Shown here piece after piece: positions 1 through 7,170 of a stretch of 64,000 nt of DNA (position 1 is its first letter; every line of letters starts with the position of its first letter). The DNA comes from Bacteroides sp. 43_108 (lineage in GTDB: Bacteria > Bacteroidota > Bacteroidia > Bacteroidales > Bacteroidaceae), in NCBI GenBank assembly GCA_001915545.1, contig MNQS01000009.1:1-64000 (forward strand), given 5' to 3'. A program made the translations under genes and the position numbers. The notes under the pieces are model-generated. The model worked only from the letters and a program-made list of their open reading frames with translations. It made no database searches and was not told the DNA's origin.

Positions 1-384
1 GGTATAATTCTCACGGAAGCGTTCCAATGAAGAACCTTGCGCACGGAACAACAGTATTTCCATTAGCGAACGGTGTTTGTCTATAAGCGAAACATATTCA
101 TCAATGCAGGATTTCAGGTATTTTTCCGACCGCATCATCATAATATCTTCGCCCCGTATGCCGTGGTGTTCTTGCAACATGGCTTCCAAAGCGCACAAAA
201 CAGGACGGACCACTTCATGGAATAATTCATCTTTGCTTGTGAAGTAGTTATAGATATTCCCGACACCAACCCCAGCTAACTCCGCTATTTCGCGCATTGA
301 AGTTTTGGAATAGCCTTTCTTCTCGAATTGCTGCCTGGCAATCGTCAATATCCGACCCCGTATGTCCTCTTTCAGCACTTGCAT
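1..384 (-). CDS. TetR/AcrR-family transcriptional regulator (C-terminus beyond window)
   Basis: The reverse strand from position 384 opens with MQVLKEDIRGRILTIA and continues in frame to the window edge, giving about 128 residues. Residues 5-50 form a typical TetR N-terminal DNA-binding domain: FEKKGYSKTSMREIAELAGV followed by GNIYNYFTSKDELF, the helix-turn-helix and the conserved YxYFxSKxEL stretch. The rest is the start of the helical ligand-binding domain, which is cut off, so the ligand cannot be guessed. TetR proteins usually repress a neighbouring efflux or metabolic gene; the likely target lies left of the window. The gene sits at the left of the mobile element region and may be cargo or flanking chromosome. 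A TAnnTTTG promoter lies about 35 bases upstream of the ATG. Confidence 0.85.
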   Translation of the reverse strand, partial: MQVLKEDIRGRILTIARQQFEKKGYSKTSMREIAELAGVGVGNIYNYFTSKDELFHEVVRPVLCALEAMLQEHHGIRGEDIMMMRSEKYLKSCIDEYVSLIDKHRSLMEILLFRAQGSSLERFRENYT

Positions 385-417
385 TTATAATGAACAATGT
401 TTCTGATTTTGTTTCTG

Positions 418-448
418 CAAATGTACGGGGCTTAAATTTATCCGGCAA
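418..448 (-). promoter_or_regulatory. Bacteroidota-type promoter of the tetR gene
   Basis: On the minus strand TTGC (448-445) is followed after 19 bases by TACATTTG (425-418), a match to the -33 TTTG / -7 TAnnTTTG consensus of the Bacteroidota housekeeping sigma factor. The transcript would start about 25-30 bases before the ATG at 384. The -33 box is imperfect. Confidence 0.5.
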
Positions 449-495
449 TACCTATTTTTTAGGGATTTTACAATATCCAATATATACTTTGGACT

Positions 496-1029
496 TTATT
501 TTATGTAAGCATAAATAAGAAGTAGAATAGTGTAAAATATAAAAAAGGACATCATAATTTTCGTCCAAAAACTTGATAGCCAAATACCTTCATTCTTTTG
601 AAGGTGTTTGGCTAACTTTTTACTATGTTCCTCCAAGAGTTTTTTCTCTGTCTTGATGTGATTGGCAGAACATTGGTTCACCTTAGCAAGTTCACTGTTA
701 TCAACCTTAGCACGGATGACGGTGTTTCGTTCCGCCTTGACAATGGCGTTGCTGATACCGTCCACAATGTTGTCGGCACTTTCCTTGGCTGCTTCCAGAG
801 CCTTGAAGGCCGCCCGTTCCCGTTGGACGGTGTGCTTTAGGCTGCCGTGTATGCCGTGCAGTTCTTCTTTCAGGGCTTGGATTTCATTCAGCAGATTGCG
901 AAGTCCAACTATTTGACAGTTGACTTCTTGAAGCAGTCCGTCAAGCTCCTGCATATCCTGTTTCAACTCCTCTTCGGGCGTATAATTGGCAAGCCGCTCA
1001 CGCAGTGCGGCTGTATCGGGTTGTTTCAT
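496..1029 (-). CDS. Membrane-anchored coiled-coil protein of the mobilization region
   Basis: A 177-residue protein without a family I can name. Residues 1-140 are hydrophilic, rich in Glu, Lys and Leu with heptad-like spacing (ELKQDMQELDGLLQEV, LNEIQALKEELHGI), so a long coiled coil is likely. The last 20 residues are a single hydrophobic helix ending in YAYIK, which predicts a tail-anchored inner-membrane protein with the coiled coil in the cytoplasm. It lies 24 bases downstream of the relaxase stop in the same direction, so it is probably the last gene of the mob operon. Small coiled-coil membrane proteins at this place occur in other Bacteroides mobilizable elements. A role in tethering the relaxosome to a conjugation channel is inference only. 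Confidence 0.75.
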   Translation of the reverse strand: MKQPDTAALRERLANYTPEEELKQDMQELDGLLQEVNCQIVGLRNLLNEIQALKEELHGIHGSLKHTVQRERAAFKALEAAKESADNIVDGISNAIVKAERNTVIRAKVDNSELAKVNQCSANHIKTEKKLLEEHSKKLAKHLQKNEGIWLSSFWTKIMMSFFIFYTILLLIYAYIK

Positions 1030-1053
1030 TTGCGTTGCTGTTTATTGGGTTTG

Positions 1054-2325
1054 TCATTTGCGTTTCATTCCTGATTTCTTCTGTATGCCGAGCCTATGCA
1101 AAGCCTCACGCGCACAACGGCGGGCAAATTCAATCTCGTCTTCCTCCGGGTCTCGTCCCCATTTTAGGTCGGACTGTGAGCCGCCACCACTACCGCCGGA
1201 TGTAATCTCGTAGGGTGACGCTATAAGAGTGAAGTAAGCCATCGCCAAGTTCTGCAAGTCCTGCCAGTTGGCAAGTTCCCGGTAGTCGAACTCGTTGTTG
1301 AAGAAGTCAATCACCTTGTCGGGCAGATAGCGTTTGTAGGTCTTGCCGTCATGCTCAAACTCCGTGGGCAGGCGGTTCGGCTTATAGTCCGTGTAGTTCT
1401 CGTAAACCGGATTGTGCTGCCGTATAACGGGCTGTGGCTTTTGTTTTGCAGCATTGGGTACAGGCGGTTTCGGTGTCAGTATGGCGGTCGGTTTGGGTGT
1501 CGGGCTTGCTTGTTTGGTTTTCTGTTTATCCTGTTCGGGATGCAGCTTCTCCCATGTCAGCCTGATGCGTGATGCGGTCAGGTTGCGCCCCTTTCCGAGT
1601 TCCGATGCCTTGAACCTTGTGCTGCCCTTGCAAAGCACATAGCCGCGCATCACATCCTTCTTGTCCTTGCGCAGATGCAGTTCGTAGCCTTTGGCGGAAA
1701 GCAACTTTTTATAACCGTCCCATGACCACTTGTCGAGTTCGCGTAAGGCTTCCAAGCAGTCGGCACTGACCTGTGGAATGTTCATCTCGTGTATGTGCAT
1801 GGCGGTAGTCCAGCCCCTTTGCCGTGCGACCTTTTCAGCCGCCCGTTGTGCGCGGAGGTGGATGGCGTGGTCGTTGTTGATGTTCCCGTCCTCGTCCACC
1901 CGGCAGACGATGGCATGTAGGTGCGGTATGCCGCTCTTGGATTCCTCGTGCAGCCAGACGCTGGACTTGCTGCCCGATACGTTGGTGTGTGGAGAAATAA
2001 CTTTTCCGTCCTTGTCACGTATCTCTTGGCTGTCGAAAGTCGCCGCGAAATCATTCCACAGTTGCCACCAGTCGTCCAAGGTGAAGTCCCGGGTATGCTC
2101 CATCGCCGGGCTAATCTCCATGCGGATGACGTTGTTTTTTATGTTGGGGTGGTTCATGGTGGCGAACTTCATTTCCGTCCATATACCCGTAGCGTCCATG
2201 CCCTGCGGCATGAAGTTGTCGCAGATGCGCGTTTTCTTTTCGGGATGCTTCTTGTTCCTCGATTCCCCCGACACATAGAGCATCGCCCTTATGCCGTGGG
2301 CTACCGCCTTTGCGTTGGCTATCAT
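1054..2325 (-). CDS. Relaxase/mobilization nuclease (MobA/VirD2-like)
   Basis: This protein should nick the element's oriT and pilot the single strand during conjugative mobilization. The start at 2325 gives MIANAKAVAHGIRAMLY, the usual opening of this Bacteroides relaxase group, with a strong AAAGGAGGA ribosome site just upstream; an earlier in-frame Met at 2421 only adds implausible residues. Around residues 128-136 is GIPHLHAIVCR, the metal-binding HxH of the relaxase fold, followed by EDGNINND. Residues about 275-310 are a Pro/Lys/Thr-rich linker and the C-terminal part has an Asp/Glu-rich stretch. The length of 423 residues is normal for the group. The ATG overlaps a TGA stop (ATGA) in the frame where the accessory mob gene should end, which fits translational coupling. 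Confidence 0.87.
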   Translation of the reverse strand: MIANAKAVAHGIRAMLYVSGESRNKKHPEKKTRICDNFMPQGMDATGIWTEMKFATMNHPNIKNNVIRMEISPAMEHTRDFTLDDWWQLWNDFAATFDSQEIRDKDGKVISPHTNVSGSKSSVWLHEESKSGIPHLHAIVCRVDEDGNINNDHAIHLRAQRAAEKVARQRGWTTAMHIHEMNIPQVSADCLEALRELDKWSWDGYKKLLSAKGYELHLRKDKKDVMRGYVLCKGSTRFKASELGKGRNLTASRIRLTWEKLHPEQDKQKTKQASPTPKPTAILTPKPPVPNAAKQKPQPVIRQHNPVYENYTDYKPNRLPTEFEHDGKTYKRYLPDKVIDFFNNEFDYRELANWQDLQNLAMAYFTLIASPYEITSGGSGGGSQSDLKWGRDPEEDEIEFARRCAREALHRLGIQKKSGMKRK

Positions 2326-2764
2326 GCGCCGTCCTCCTTTGTCTCTTGGTTTGTTGTTCCTGCCGATAGCTGTTCGCCGTCTGCGCGGACTGCAAGAAGT
2401 CGGCGACACGGTTTGTAACATGGGCCACTTTCTCGTACCATTCGAGCATGGTCTCTTCGTGCCGGAACAGGCGTATTTTCTCGTTGTCGCTCAGTCCGTG
2501 CAGGGCGTTGGCGAAGTTCACCATGTCCGTGCGGCAGGCCGCAAGCTGACGCAAACCGTCCAGTTCCCTGTCGGAAAGCCTTTGCCGTGGCTTGTAGCCG
2601 AGTGCCCTTGCCCGGATGAAGTCGCTGCGTGTCATGCCGCACTGGTCGGCGGTGCTCTTGATTTGCGAAAGCTCCTGTTCCGTGACCTTGGTGACAACCA
2701 CCTTGTCGCGCCTTATAACGGGCTTCTTTTGCTCCTGTTCCTGATTGGAGGTATCCTCGTATTT
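2111..2764 (-). CDS. Ribbon-helix-helix mobilization accessory protein (MobC-like), start and end disturbed
   Basis: The recognisable protein runs from YEDTSNQEQEQKKP through VIRRDKVVVTKVTEQEL and GMTRSDFIRARALGY to LFRHEETMLEWYEKVAHVTNRV. This is the layout of relaxosome accessory proteins: a basic beta-strand, the TRSxFIR helix of a ribbon-helix-helix domain, then a helical tail. No start codon lies in this frame near the beginning. An ATG at 2768 is one base out of frame; removing a single G would give MKYEDTSNQ. The reading frame then runs 215 bases into the relaxase, whereas another frame ends neatly in the ATGA overlap at 2322. I infer one or two single-base indels, either real mutations or sequence errors. 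The protein would bind oriT DNA and help the relaxase nick. The boundaries given are those of the visible frame. Confidence 0.6.
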   Translation of the reverse strand, partial: KYEDTSNQEQEQKKPVIRRDKVVVTKVTEQELSQIKSTADQCGMTRSDFIRARALGYKPRQRLSDRELDGLRQLAACRTDMVNFANALHGLSDNEKIRLFRHEETMLEWYEKVAHVTNRVADFLQSAQTANSYRQEQQTKRQRRTAHDSQRKGGSPRHKGDALCVGGIEEQEASRKENAHLRQLHAAGHGRYGYMDGNEVRHHEPPQHKKQRHPHGD

Positions 2765-2829
2765 CCATATATAACAGATGTCTTTGAAAAGTCGTGAAAC
2801 GGTTTCTAAAAGAGGGAAGCTGCGAGCCT

Positions 2830-3050
2830 GCGAGCGGCAAGGACAACGGTCTGTCAATCCGTTGCGAGGGCGTCGGGGTGTTACTGTCCGTAGGCGGTAA
2901 TACCTCGGCATACCTCGCAACTGAACGCTAACGCTCCATGCCAAACCGGCCTTCCGCTTGCCATTGCCAAAACAGACTGGTTCCAGCAAAATGCCGGAGA
3001 ATGGAACAACGGAAAGCGTTTTTGTAGCACAGAACCGTTGTCTGTCCGAC
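2830..3050. other. Candidate origin of transfer (oriT) region
   Basis: The gap between the mob accessory gene and the next gene upstream is non-coding and G+C-rich and has two inverted repeats: GTTGCGAGG at 2861-2869 with CCTCGCAAC at 2913-2921 (9 of 9), and GACAACGGT at 2842-2850 with ACCGTTGTC at 3033-3041 (9 of 9). In Bacteroides mobilizable elements oriT usually lies directly upstream of the mob genes and is built from inverted repeats beside the nick. The nick site itself is not identified. Confidence 0.4.
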
Positions 3051-3062
3051 TTCTGACGGCTC

Positions 3063-3512
3063 TTATTCTTCCCTCTGTTCGCGGATAAAGGGATTGGCGA
3101 TGCTGCCACCCTCCGCTGTTTTCCACCCGAAGAGGCACGGAAAGGTCATCACGGATGCCACCCTTGAACGGTGGGTATTGACAAGCCCCAAGTCCGTGAG
3201 CGTGGCAAGCAGGTTGCGTATGCGCTTCCTTCCCATGTTCCACTGTGCAGCAAGTAGTTCCTCGGAATACTGCGCCTGACCTGCGGAAAGCATGAGTGCC
3301 CGGCGGAAACCCTTGCTTTCTCCGGCGGCAACCGCCATCCTTGCCAAGAGGTCGCCAAACAATGTGAAGTTGCTTATCTCCCTGCCCTCATCATCTGTCG
3401 TTGTTCCGTGCAGCCATTGCAATGCACCTGCGGAAAAGATGAAAGTAAATGTTTCAATCCCTGTCGGGCGCAAGAAACAATATTTTTCCTTGTCCTTTGT
3501 ATTTTCTTGCAT
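3063..3512 (-). CDS. Hypothetical mobile-element protein, possible winged helix
   Basis: A 149-residue protein beginning MQENTKDKEKYCFLRPTG. I do not recognise a named family. The second half, QYSEELLAAQWNMGRKRIRNLLATLTDLGLV, reads like a winged helix-turn-helix in which the GRKRIRNLL segment would be the recognition helix, and the ending VMTFPCLFGWK fits a wing strand. This suggests a DNA-binding protein, perhaps a regulator or an element replication/maintenance factor. It is transcribed towards the mob genes, upstream of the candidate oriT. A 16-base inverted repeat starts about 20 bases before its ATG. Confidence 0.6.
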   Translation of the reverse strand: MQENTKDKEKYCFLRPTGIETFTFIFSAGALQWLHGTTTDDEGREISNFTLFGDLLARMAVAAGESKGFRRALMLSAGQAQYSEELLAAQWNMGRKRIRNLLATLTDLGLVNTHRSRVASVMTFPCLFGWKTAEGGSIANPFIREQREE

Positions 3513-3530
3513 CGTTTGATAAAAGTTAGG

Positions 3531-3625
3531 GGAACGGAATATCGGAAAGTCCTATGGCCGTTTCCAGACATCCCATGCGTGAAAGTTTAACTTGTCCGTT
3601 CCTGTGTTATCCGATATCCCGTTCC
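3531..3625. repeat. 16-bp inverted repeat upstream of the winged-helix-like gene
   Basis: GGAACGGAATATCGGA (3531-3546) and TCCGATATCCCGTTCC (3610-3625) are inverted copies matching at 15 of 16 positions, separated by 63 bases. They fill the gap between the stop of the 172-residue gene and the ATG at 3512. This could be a regulatory hairpin, a protein-binding site pair or part of an element origin. Confidence 0.55.
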
Positions 3626-3634
3626 AGTTTGACA

Positions 3635-4153
3635 TCAGTTTCTGTTTCCATTAGCGACGGATTGCGATTGCAAGTGCCCTCGCGCATCCTCCACAGCCTT
3701 GAAGTCGGAAGAGATTTTCATCAGCGCGACACTGATGCGGCAAAGCTGGCTTATATCCACAAATCCCTTGACCGCCTCCATCAACTTTTGGGCACGTTCC
3801 TGACGGTGTTTCATGATGGCCTCGCTGCTTGTACCATTTTCTTTTGTGAGCCCGTGATTAAGGAAACGGTTGACTGCCAGCATATCGGTTGCCTCAATCG
3901 TTCCGATGTCGCCATTTCCCATGCCGTAACCCACCATCACACGGATGGAATCGGCTTCGTAAGGGGTGCAGTTGCGCAAGAACTCCAGAATGGTCTGTGC
4001 CTTTGCGCTGATGACGGGTCTGCTTTCTTTCTTCTTGGATTCCTTGTTCGTGGAATCAAAAGCCGCAGTATCCTTGATACCCGGCTCCATGTTCTTAGAG
4101 TTATCCATAACAGTTGTTTTATAAAAGATTGGTAAATCATTTGTTTTTCTCAT
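3635..4153 (-). CDS. Hypothetical mobile-element protein
   Basis: A protein of up to 172 residues, with no family I can name. The N-terminal 50 residues are polar and probably disordered (KNMEPGIKDTAAF, ESKKKESRPVIS); the rest looks helical and globular, with AKAQTILEFLRN and HRQERAQKLMEAVKGFVD. The start is uncertain: the ATG at 4153 overlaps the preceding excisionase-like gene by 17 bases, and a second ATG at 4108 would begin MDNSKNMEP. Neither has a clear ribosome site, which is normal in Bacteroidota. The overlap and direction place it in one operon with the excisionase-like gene. Confidence 0.6.
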   Translation of the reverse strand: MRKTNDLPIFYKTTVMDNSKNMEPGIKDTAAFDSTNKESKKKESRPVISAKAQTILEFLRNCTPYEADSIRVMVGYGMGNGDIGTIEATDMLAVNRFLNHGLTKENGTSSEAIMKHRQERAQKLMEAVKGFVDISQLCRISVALMKISSDFKAVEDARGHLQSQSVANGNRN

Positions 4154-4412
4154 GAGTCGCCAGATAGCGTGCTGCTTCGCTGTCTATTTCGTCCTGCGAC
4201 TTCACCCGTACCCGTTTCATCCAAGCGTCAAGGTCTTCCTTGGCGAAGAAGCAAAGTTTTCCTCCCTGCTTATAGTAAGGGATTGCGCGGCGCATCATCA
4301 TCTTATAGAGATAACTGGGTTTCAGTCCGAGGTATCGGGCCGCTTCGGTGGTGGTCATTAAATTGCGTTCACTTTCCATATCCATTCGTTTTATAATTGT
4401 TGCTTGTATCAT
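4137..4412 (-). CDS. Excisionase-like helix-turn-helix DNA-binding protein
   Basis: A small protein of up to 91 residues with the MerR/excisionase-type helix-turn-helix: MTTTEAARYLGLKPSYLYKMMMRRAIPYYK, then the wing GGKLCFFAKEDLDAWM. This is the classic layout of helix_turn_helix family 17 proteins carried next to integrases in Bacteroides elements. It probably acts as a recombination directionality factor or as a regulator of excision and mob genes. The true start may be the Met at codon 10 or 12 (MDMESERNL) rather than at 4412. It is the first gene of the leftward set that leads to the mob genes, with its own promoter upstream. Confidence 0.75.
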   Translation of the reverse strand: MIQATIIKRMDMESERNLMTTTEAARYLGLKPSYLYKMMMRRAIPYYKQGGKLCFFAKEDLDAWMKRVRVKSQDEIDSEAARYLATHEKNK

Positions 4413-4466
4413 TGAGAAACTAGAATCTGCTGTTTGTCAACCTATTGTTTTCTTCTGTTTCCGATG

Positions 4467-4496
4467 CAAAGTTAAGTTTGCCCCGAAGTGGTCCAA
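4467..4496 (-). promoter_or_regulatory. Promoter of the excisionase-like/mob operon
   Basis: On the minus strand TTGG (4496-4493) is followed after 18 bases by TAACTTTG (4474-4467), a near-consensus Bacteroidota promoter about 55 bases upstream of the excisionase-like ATG at 4412. Confidence 0.5.
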
Positions 4497-4530
4497 TGGG
4501 GAGTGAATGGGGAAAGTGCATCAAAAGAAA

Positions 4531-4567
4531 ATGCGTCATATCGCTGTGTATGAGCGATATAACGCAT
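4531..4567 (-). terminator. Hairpin terminator after the 137-residue gene
   Basis: ATGCGTCATATCGCT (4531-4545) and AGCGATATAACGCAT (4553-4567) pair at 14 of 15 positions around a 7-base loop. Read on the minus strand the stem is followed by TTTTCTTTTG, so it can stop transcription coming from the genes at 4614-7020 before the excisionase-like operon begins. Confidence 0.55.
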
Positions 4568-4613
4568 AAATGCAATAAGAGTGTATTTTGCTGAATGGGG
4601 AAACGGCGGGCGG

Positions 4614-5027
4614 CTATGGGGTAGTATTCAGCCGCCTTGCATTTTCGATGGCTTTGTCAATGACTTTACGGAAATCCTGATTTTCTTTGGTTGCCCCTTT
4701 AGCGCAGACATCATTGCGGTGTTTGTCATAGTAGGACTTGGATATGCCGCAATGTTTCAGGAACTCTTCTGCCCAAAGTCTGCCGCGTTCACGGGGGCGG
4801 ATGGTCTGTGATACGGATAAAACCATATAGCAGACGCGCAGGTTCTCTTTCGGGCGGACGGTAACGGGGCGTGAAGTCGGCTTCAGGTTCATGAAATTCA
4901 CGAAGTCGCTGCCCGACGCAAATTCAAATTGATAGTCATTGCACACTTCGTAAATGAACAGGCACAGGGCGAGATCAACGGTGTCCATCCATGAGACCGT
5001 TTCCTGCAGCAGACTTGCACGGCTCAT
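4614..5027 (-). CDS. Hypothetical mobile-element protein
   Basis: A 137-residue protein, not recognised. It has no signal peptide or membrane segment. The sequence mixes helix-forming stretches (LFIYEVCNDYQFEF, LWAEEFLKHCGISKSYYDKHRND), and the C-terminal part FRKVIDKAIENARRL is basic. The ISKSYYDKHRND segment resembles small helix-turn-helix signatures, but weakly. Its ATG overlaps the stop of the upstream 210-residue gene (ATGA), so the two are translationally coupled. It is the last gene of a leftward operon that begins with the DUF4143-type ATPase. Confidence 0.6.
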   Translation of the reverse strand: MSRASLLQETVSWMDTVDLALCLFIYEVCNDYQFEFASGSDFVNFMNLKPTSRPVTVRPKENLRVCYMVLSVSQTIRPRERGRLWAEEFLKHCGISKSYYDKHRNDVCAKGATKENQDFRKVIDKAIENARRLNTTP

Positions 5028-5656
5028 GGCTTGTCCTCCTTCATCTGGTTGATGTCAGACAGGATGCTTTCGGCGATTCCATGCAGGCGTTCCACCAACA
5101 CATCAAGAAACATCGGCTTGAAACAGTATACGCAGAAATACCTGCTGCGTTCCTGCTGCCACTCGTTATATAAATGGTCGGTTTGTGCATGAGCCGTGTC
5201 GTACTCCGCATTCTTGGCATCGCATTCAACAGATAACTTCATGTATTCCTCCGAATCCAACGGCAGGAAGTCCAGACGGTTGTTCAGTGCCGAATATTTG
5301 CGCCAGAGTTCAGTGGAGGCGGCTTTCGCTTCCTCGTACCGGAGTTCAAACGGTTTCAGATATTCTTCAAAAAGGGCTTCAAAGTTCACAACCTGCAATG
5401 ATGTTTTGTCTAGGGACAGATATGTTTCACTCTCCGAAAAAAGGGCGGAAGAAAATTTTAGAAGCTGTTCTGCGTCCTTCTCCGCCAATGATTCCGCTTC
5501 TTCTACAACCGTGTTCGTGTCACAGAAGTCCCGGTAAAACAGGGATAACAGCAAGGCTTGGGCAAAAGAGAATGCACCTTGCTCGCAAGTGGAGAGAAGC
5601 ATGTTCACTTCGTGTAGCCGTTGTGAAATATTTGATAGCGTACAACTCATATTCAT
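5024..5656 (-). CDS. Hypothetical helical mobile-element protein
   Basis: A 210-residue protein, not recognised. It is almost wholly helical, with long charged stretches (EEAESLAEKDAEQLLKF, FELRYEEAKAASTELWRKY) that suggest coiled coils. Near the C-terminus FCVYCF contains a CxxC pair, which could bind metal with other residues or be incidental. It overlaps the ATPase stop upstream and the 137-residue gene downstream by four bases each, so the three genes form a tight operon. Whether it works with the ATPase is unknown. Confidence 0.6.
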   Translation of the reverse strand: MNMSCTLSNISQRLHEVNMLLSTCEQGAFSFAQALLLSLFYRDFCDTNTVVEEAESLAEKDAEQLLKFSSALFSESETYLSLDKTSLQVVNFEALFEEYLKPFELRYEEAKAASTELWRKYSALNNRLDFLPLDSEEYMKLSVECDAKNAEYDTAHAQTDHLYNEWQQERSRYFCVYCFKPMFLDVLVERLHGIAESILSDINQMKEDKP

Positions 5657-7020
5657 AGAAACATTGTCATATATGCCGGAAGATACAGCATGTCTTCTTC
5701 CTTACGCATATCTTTCGTATAAATCAGATATTTGTTTTTTATCCGGACTGAAAATTTTCTGCAAAAGGCATCCAAGGAAGCATGTGCCTTATAACCGGAT
5801 GATTTCACTTCGATGGGACTTACCTTGTCGGCTTCGGCTATCAGAAAATCCACTTCGTAGTTATGCTTTCCGCTTTCTGTGGGAAATGTGTAATAGTACA
5901 ACTCATGTCCGGCGGCTTTCAACATCTGGGCGATGACATTCTCATAGACATACCCTAAATCCGCACTCAGTTTGTCACTGAGAAGTTTATGATAAATCGT
6001 GTTGTCGGTGAATTTCTTGTCCCAAAACGCAAGAGTGACGAACAGCCCCGTGTCGCCAGCGAACATCTTGTATTTGTCCGGGGCTTGATGCAATGCCATT
6101 CCGGCACCCGGATCATTGGCATGATAAGCCATGTTGACCACCATTGATTCCTTGATTTCTGAAATGATTTCAGCCAGTTCGGAACTGCGTTTGCCATCTG
6201 TCGCGCTCCATGCCAGATACCTGTTGGCGTTACTTGTCAGTTGTGCCGGAATCTGATGGAACATCTTGGAAGCGTTGCCTGTCGGGTCTATTTTATTGAA
6301 ATCATCTTCATACAATGTTATGATGGAACGTTTCACACTGTCTACCTTTTCAAGATTATTGGTGTCAAGGTAGGAAGCCACAGCCTGCGGCATACCGCCG
6401 ATAAGCATATACAAGCGGAAATCACGCATCAACTTACGGTTCGTGGCATCACCCAAAGAAGTCCTGTTGTGGAAACAGCCTTGGAGCAAATTTATCGTTG
6501 CGGTATCTCCCAATGCCCACTTGAACTCTTCATAATCCATCGGATACATGTGAAGTTTGACTTCCTCGCTTGGGATAAGAATATCCTTGACGTTCTTGCG
6601 GATTGAAATCAGCGAACCTGTTTCAATATAATCATATCTTCCGTCTTTTACAAGATACTTGATGGCCTGCCTTGCTTTAGGCGCAAGTTGGACTTCATCG
6701 AAGATAATGACGGACTTGCGTTCTCTCAGTTCTATACCGTACTCCAATTGCAGCCGCATGAAAATACGATTAAGGTCAGATACGTCATTGAACAAGTCGC
6801 GGATTTCGGAGGAACATGCGGCAAAATCCACCAATATATGAGTGTCATATTCGTTTGTCGCAAACTCTTCGGCAACGGTGGACTTACCGACACGCCTTGC
6901 GCCCTGTATCAGCACGGCTGTTCTGCCTTCATCTGTCCGCTTCCATCGCAGAAGCTCATCGTAAATTTTCCTTTTGAATATCATAAATTGACTTTTATTG
7001 TCGGCAAAGATAATACGCAT
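5653..7020 (-). CDS. ATP-binding protein (AAA fold with DUF4143)
   Basis: A 455-residue protein of the common AAA_14/DUF4143 type. Near residues 38-48 is the Walker A GARRVGKST, near 103-112 the Walker B SVIIFDEVQL, and the segment YIETGSLISI is the sensor strand usual for this family. The C-terminal domain ends in a nuclease-like fold: EVDFLIAE followed by PIEVKSSGYKAH, the E-x-K pattern of the PD-(D/E)XK-like DUF4143 domain. The biochemical role of the family is not settled. A better start may be the Met at 6984 (MIFKRKIYDELLRWK), since the family normally begins near there. Four copies of a 14-base motif lie just upstream. It is the first gene of a three-gene operon between the integrases and the excisionase-like gene. 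Confidence 0.8.
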   Translation of the reverse strand: MRIIFADNKSQFMIFKRKIYDELLRWKRTDEGRTAVLIQGARRVGKSTVAEEFATNEYDTHILVDFAACSSEIRDLFNDVSDLNRIFMRLQLEYGIELRERKSVIIFDEVQLAPKARQAIKYLVKDGRYDYIETGSLISIRKNVKDILIPSEEVKLHMYPMDYEEFKWALGDTATINLLQGCFHNRTSLGDATNRKLMRDFRLYMLIGGMPQAVASYLDTNNLEKVDSVKRSIITLYEDDFNKIDPTGNASKMFHQIPAQLTSNANRYLAWSATDGKRSSELAEIISEIKESMVVNMAYHANDPGAGMALHQAPDKYKMFAGDTGLFVTLAFWDKKFTDNTIYHKLLSDKLSADLGYVYENVIAQMLKAAGHELYYYTFPTESGKHNYEVDFLIAEADKVSPIEVKSSGYKAHASLDAFCRKFSVRIKNKYLIYTKDMRKEEDMLYLPAYMTMFL

Positions 7021-7127
7021 AACACTAATCTCAAAATGTATTCAGTTAAAAATGACATTAATCTCAATTTGTTTAAGTTTGATACATAAATCTCAAAATT
7101 ATTATTGCGCAATATCACAGTAATCTC
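7019..7127. repeat. Four spaced copies of a 14-bp motif upstream of the ATPase gene
   Basis: Copies at 7019-7032, 7052-7065, 7081-7094 and 7114-7127 share ACA-N2-AATCTC, with fuller consensus ATnACAnTAATCTC. Start-to-start spacing is 33, 29 and 33 bases, close to three helical turns, so a protein could bind all four on one face. The copy nearest the gene touches the ATG at 7020. They fill the gap between the first integrase stop and the ATPase start. Confidence 0.7.
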
Positions 7128-7170
7128 GTTTTCTAAATAATCCCAAGGCTCTCTTGTTCTAATAACAGAA

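Noticed and set aside
2322..2846. Minus-strand ORF of 174 residues over the mob accessory gene
   Set aside because: Low-complexity shadow of the ribbon-helix-helix frame; only its ATG and its stop are informative, as discussed for the frameshift.
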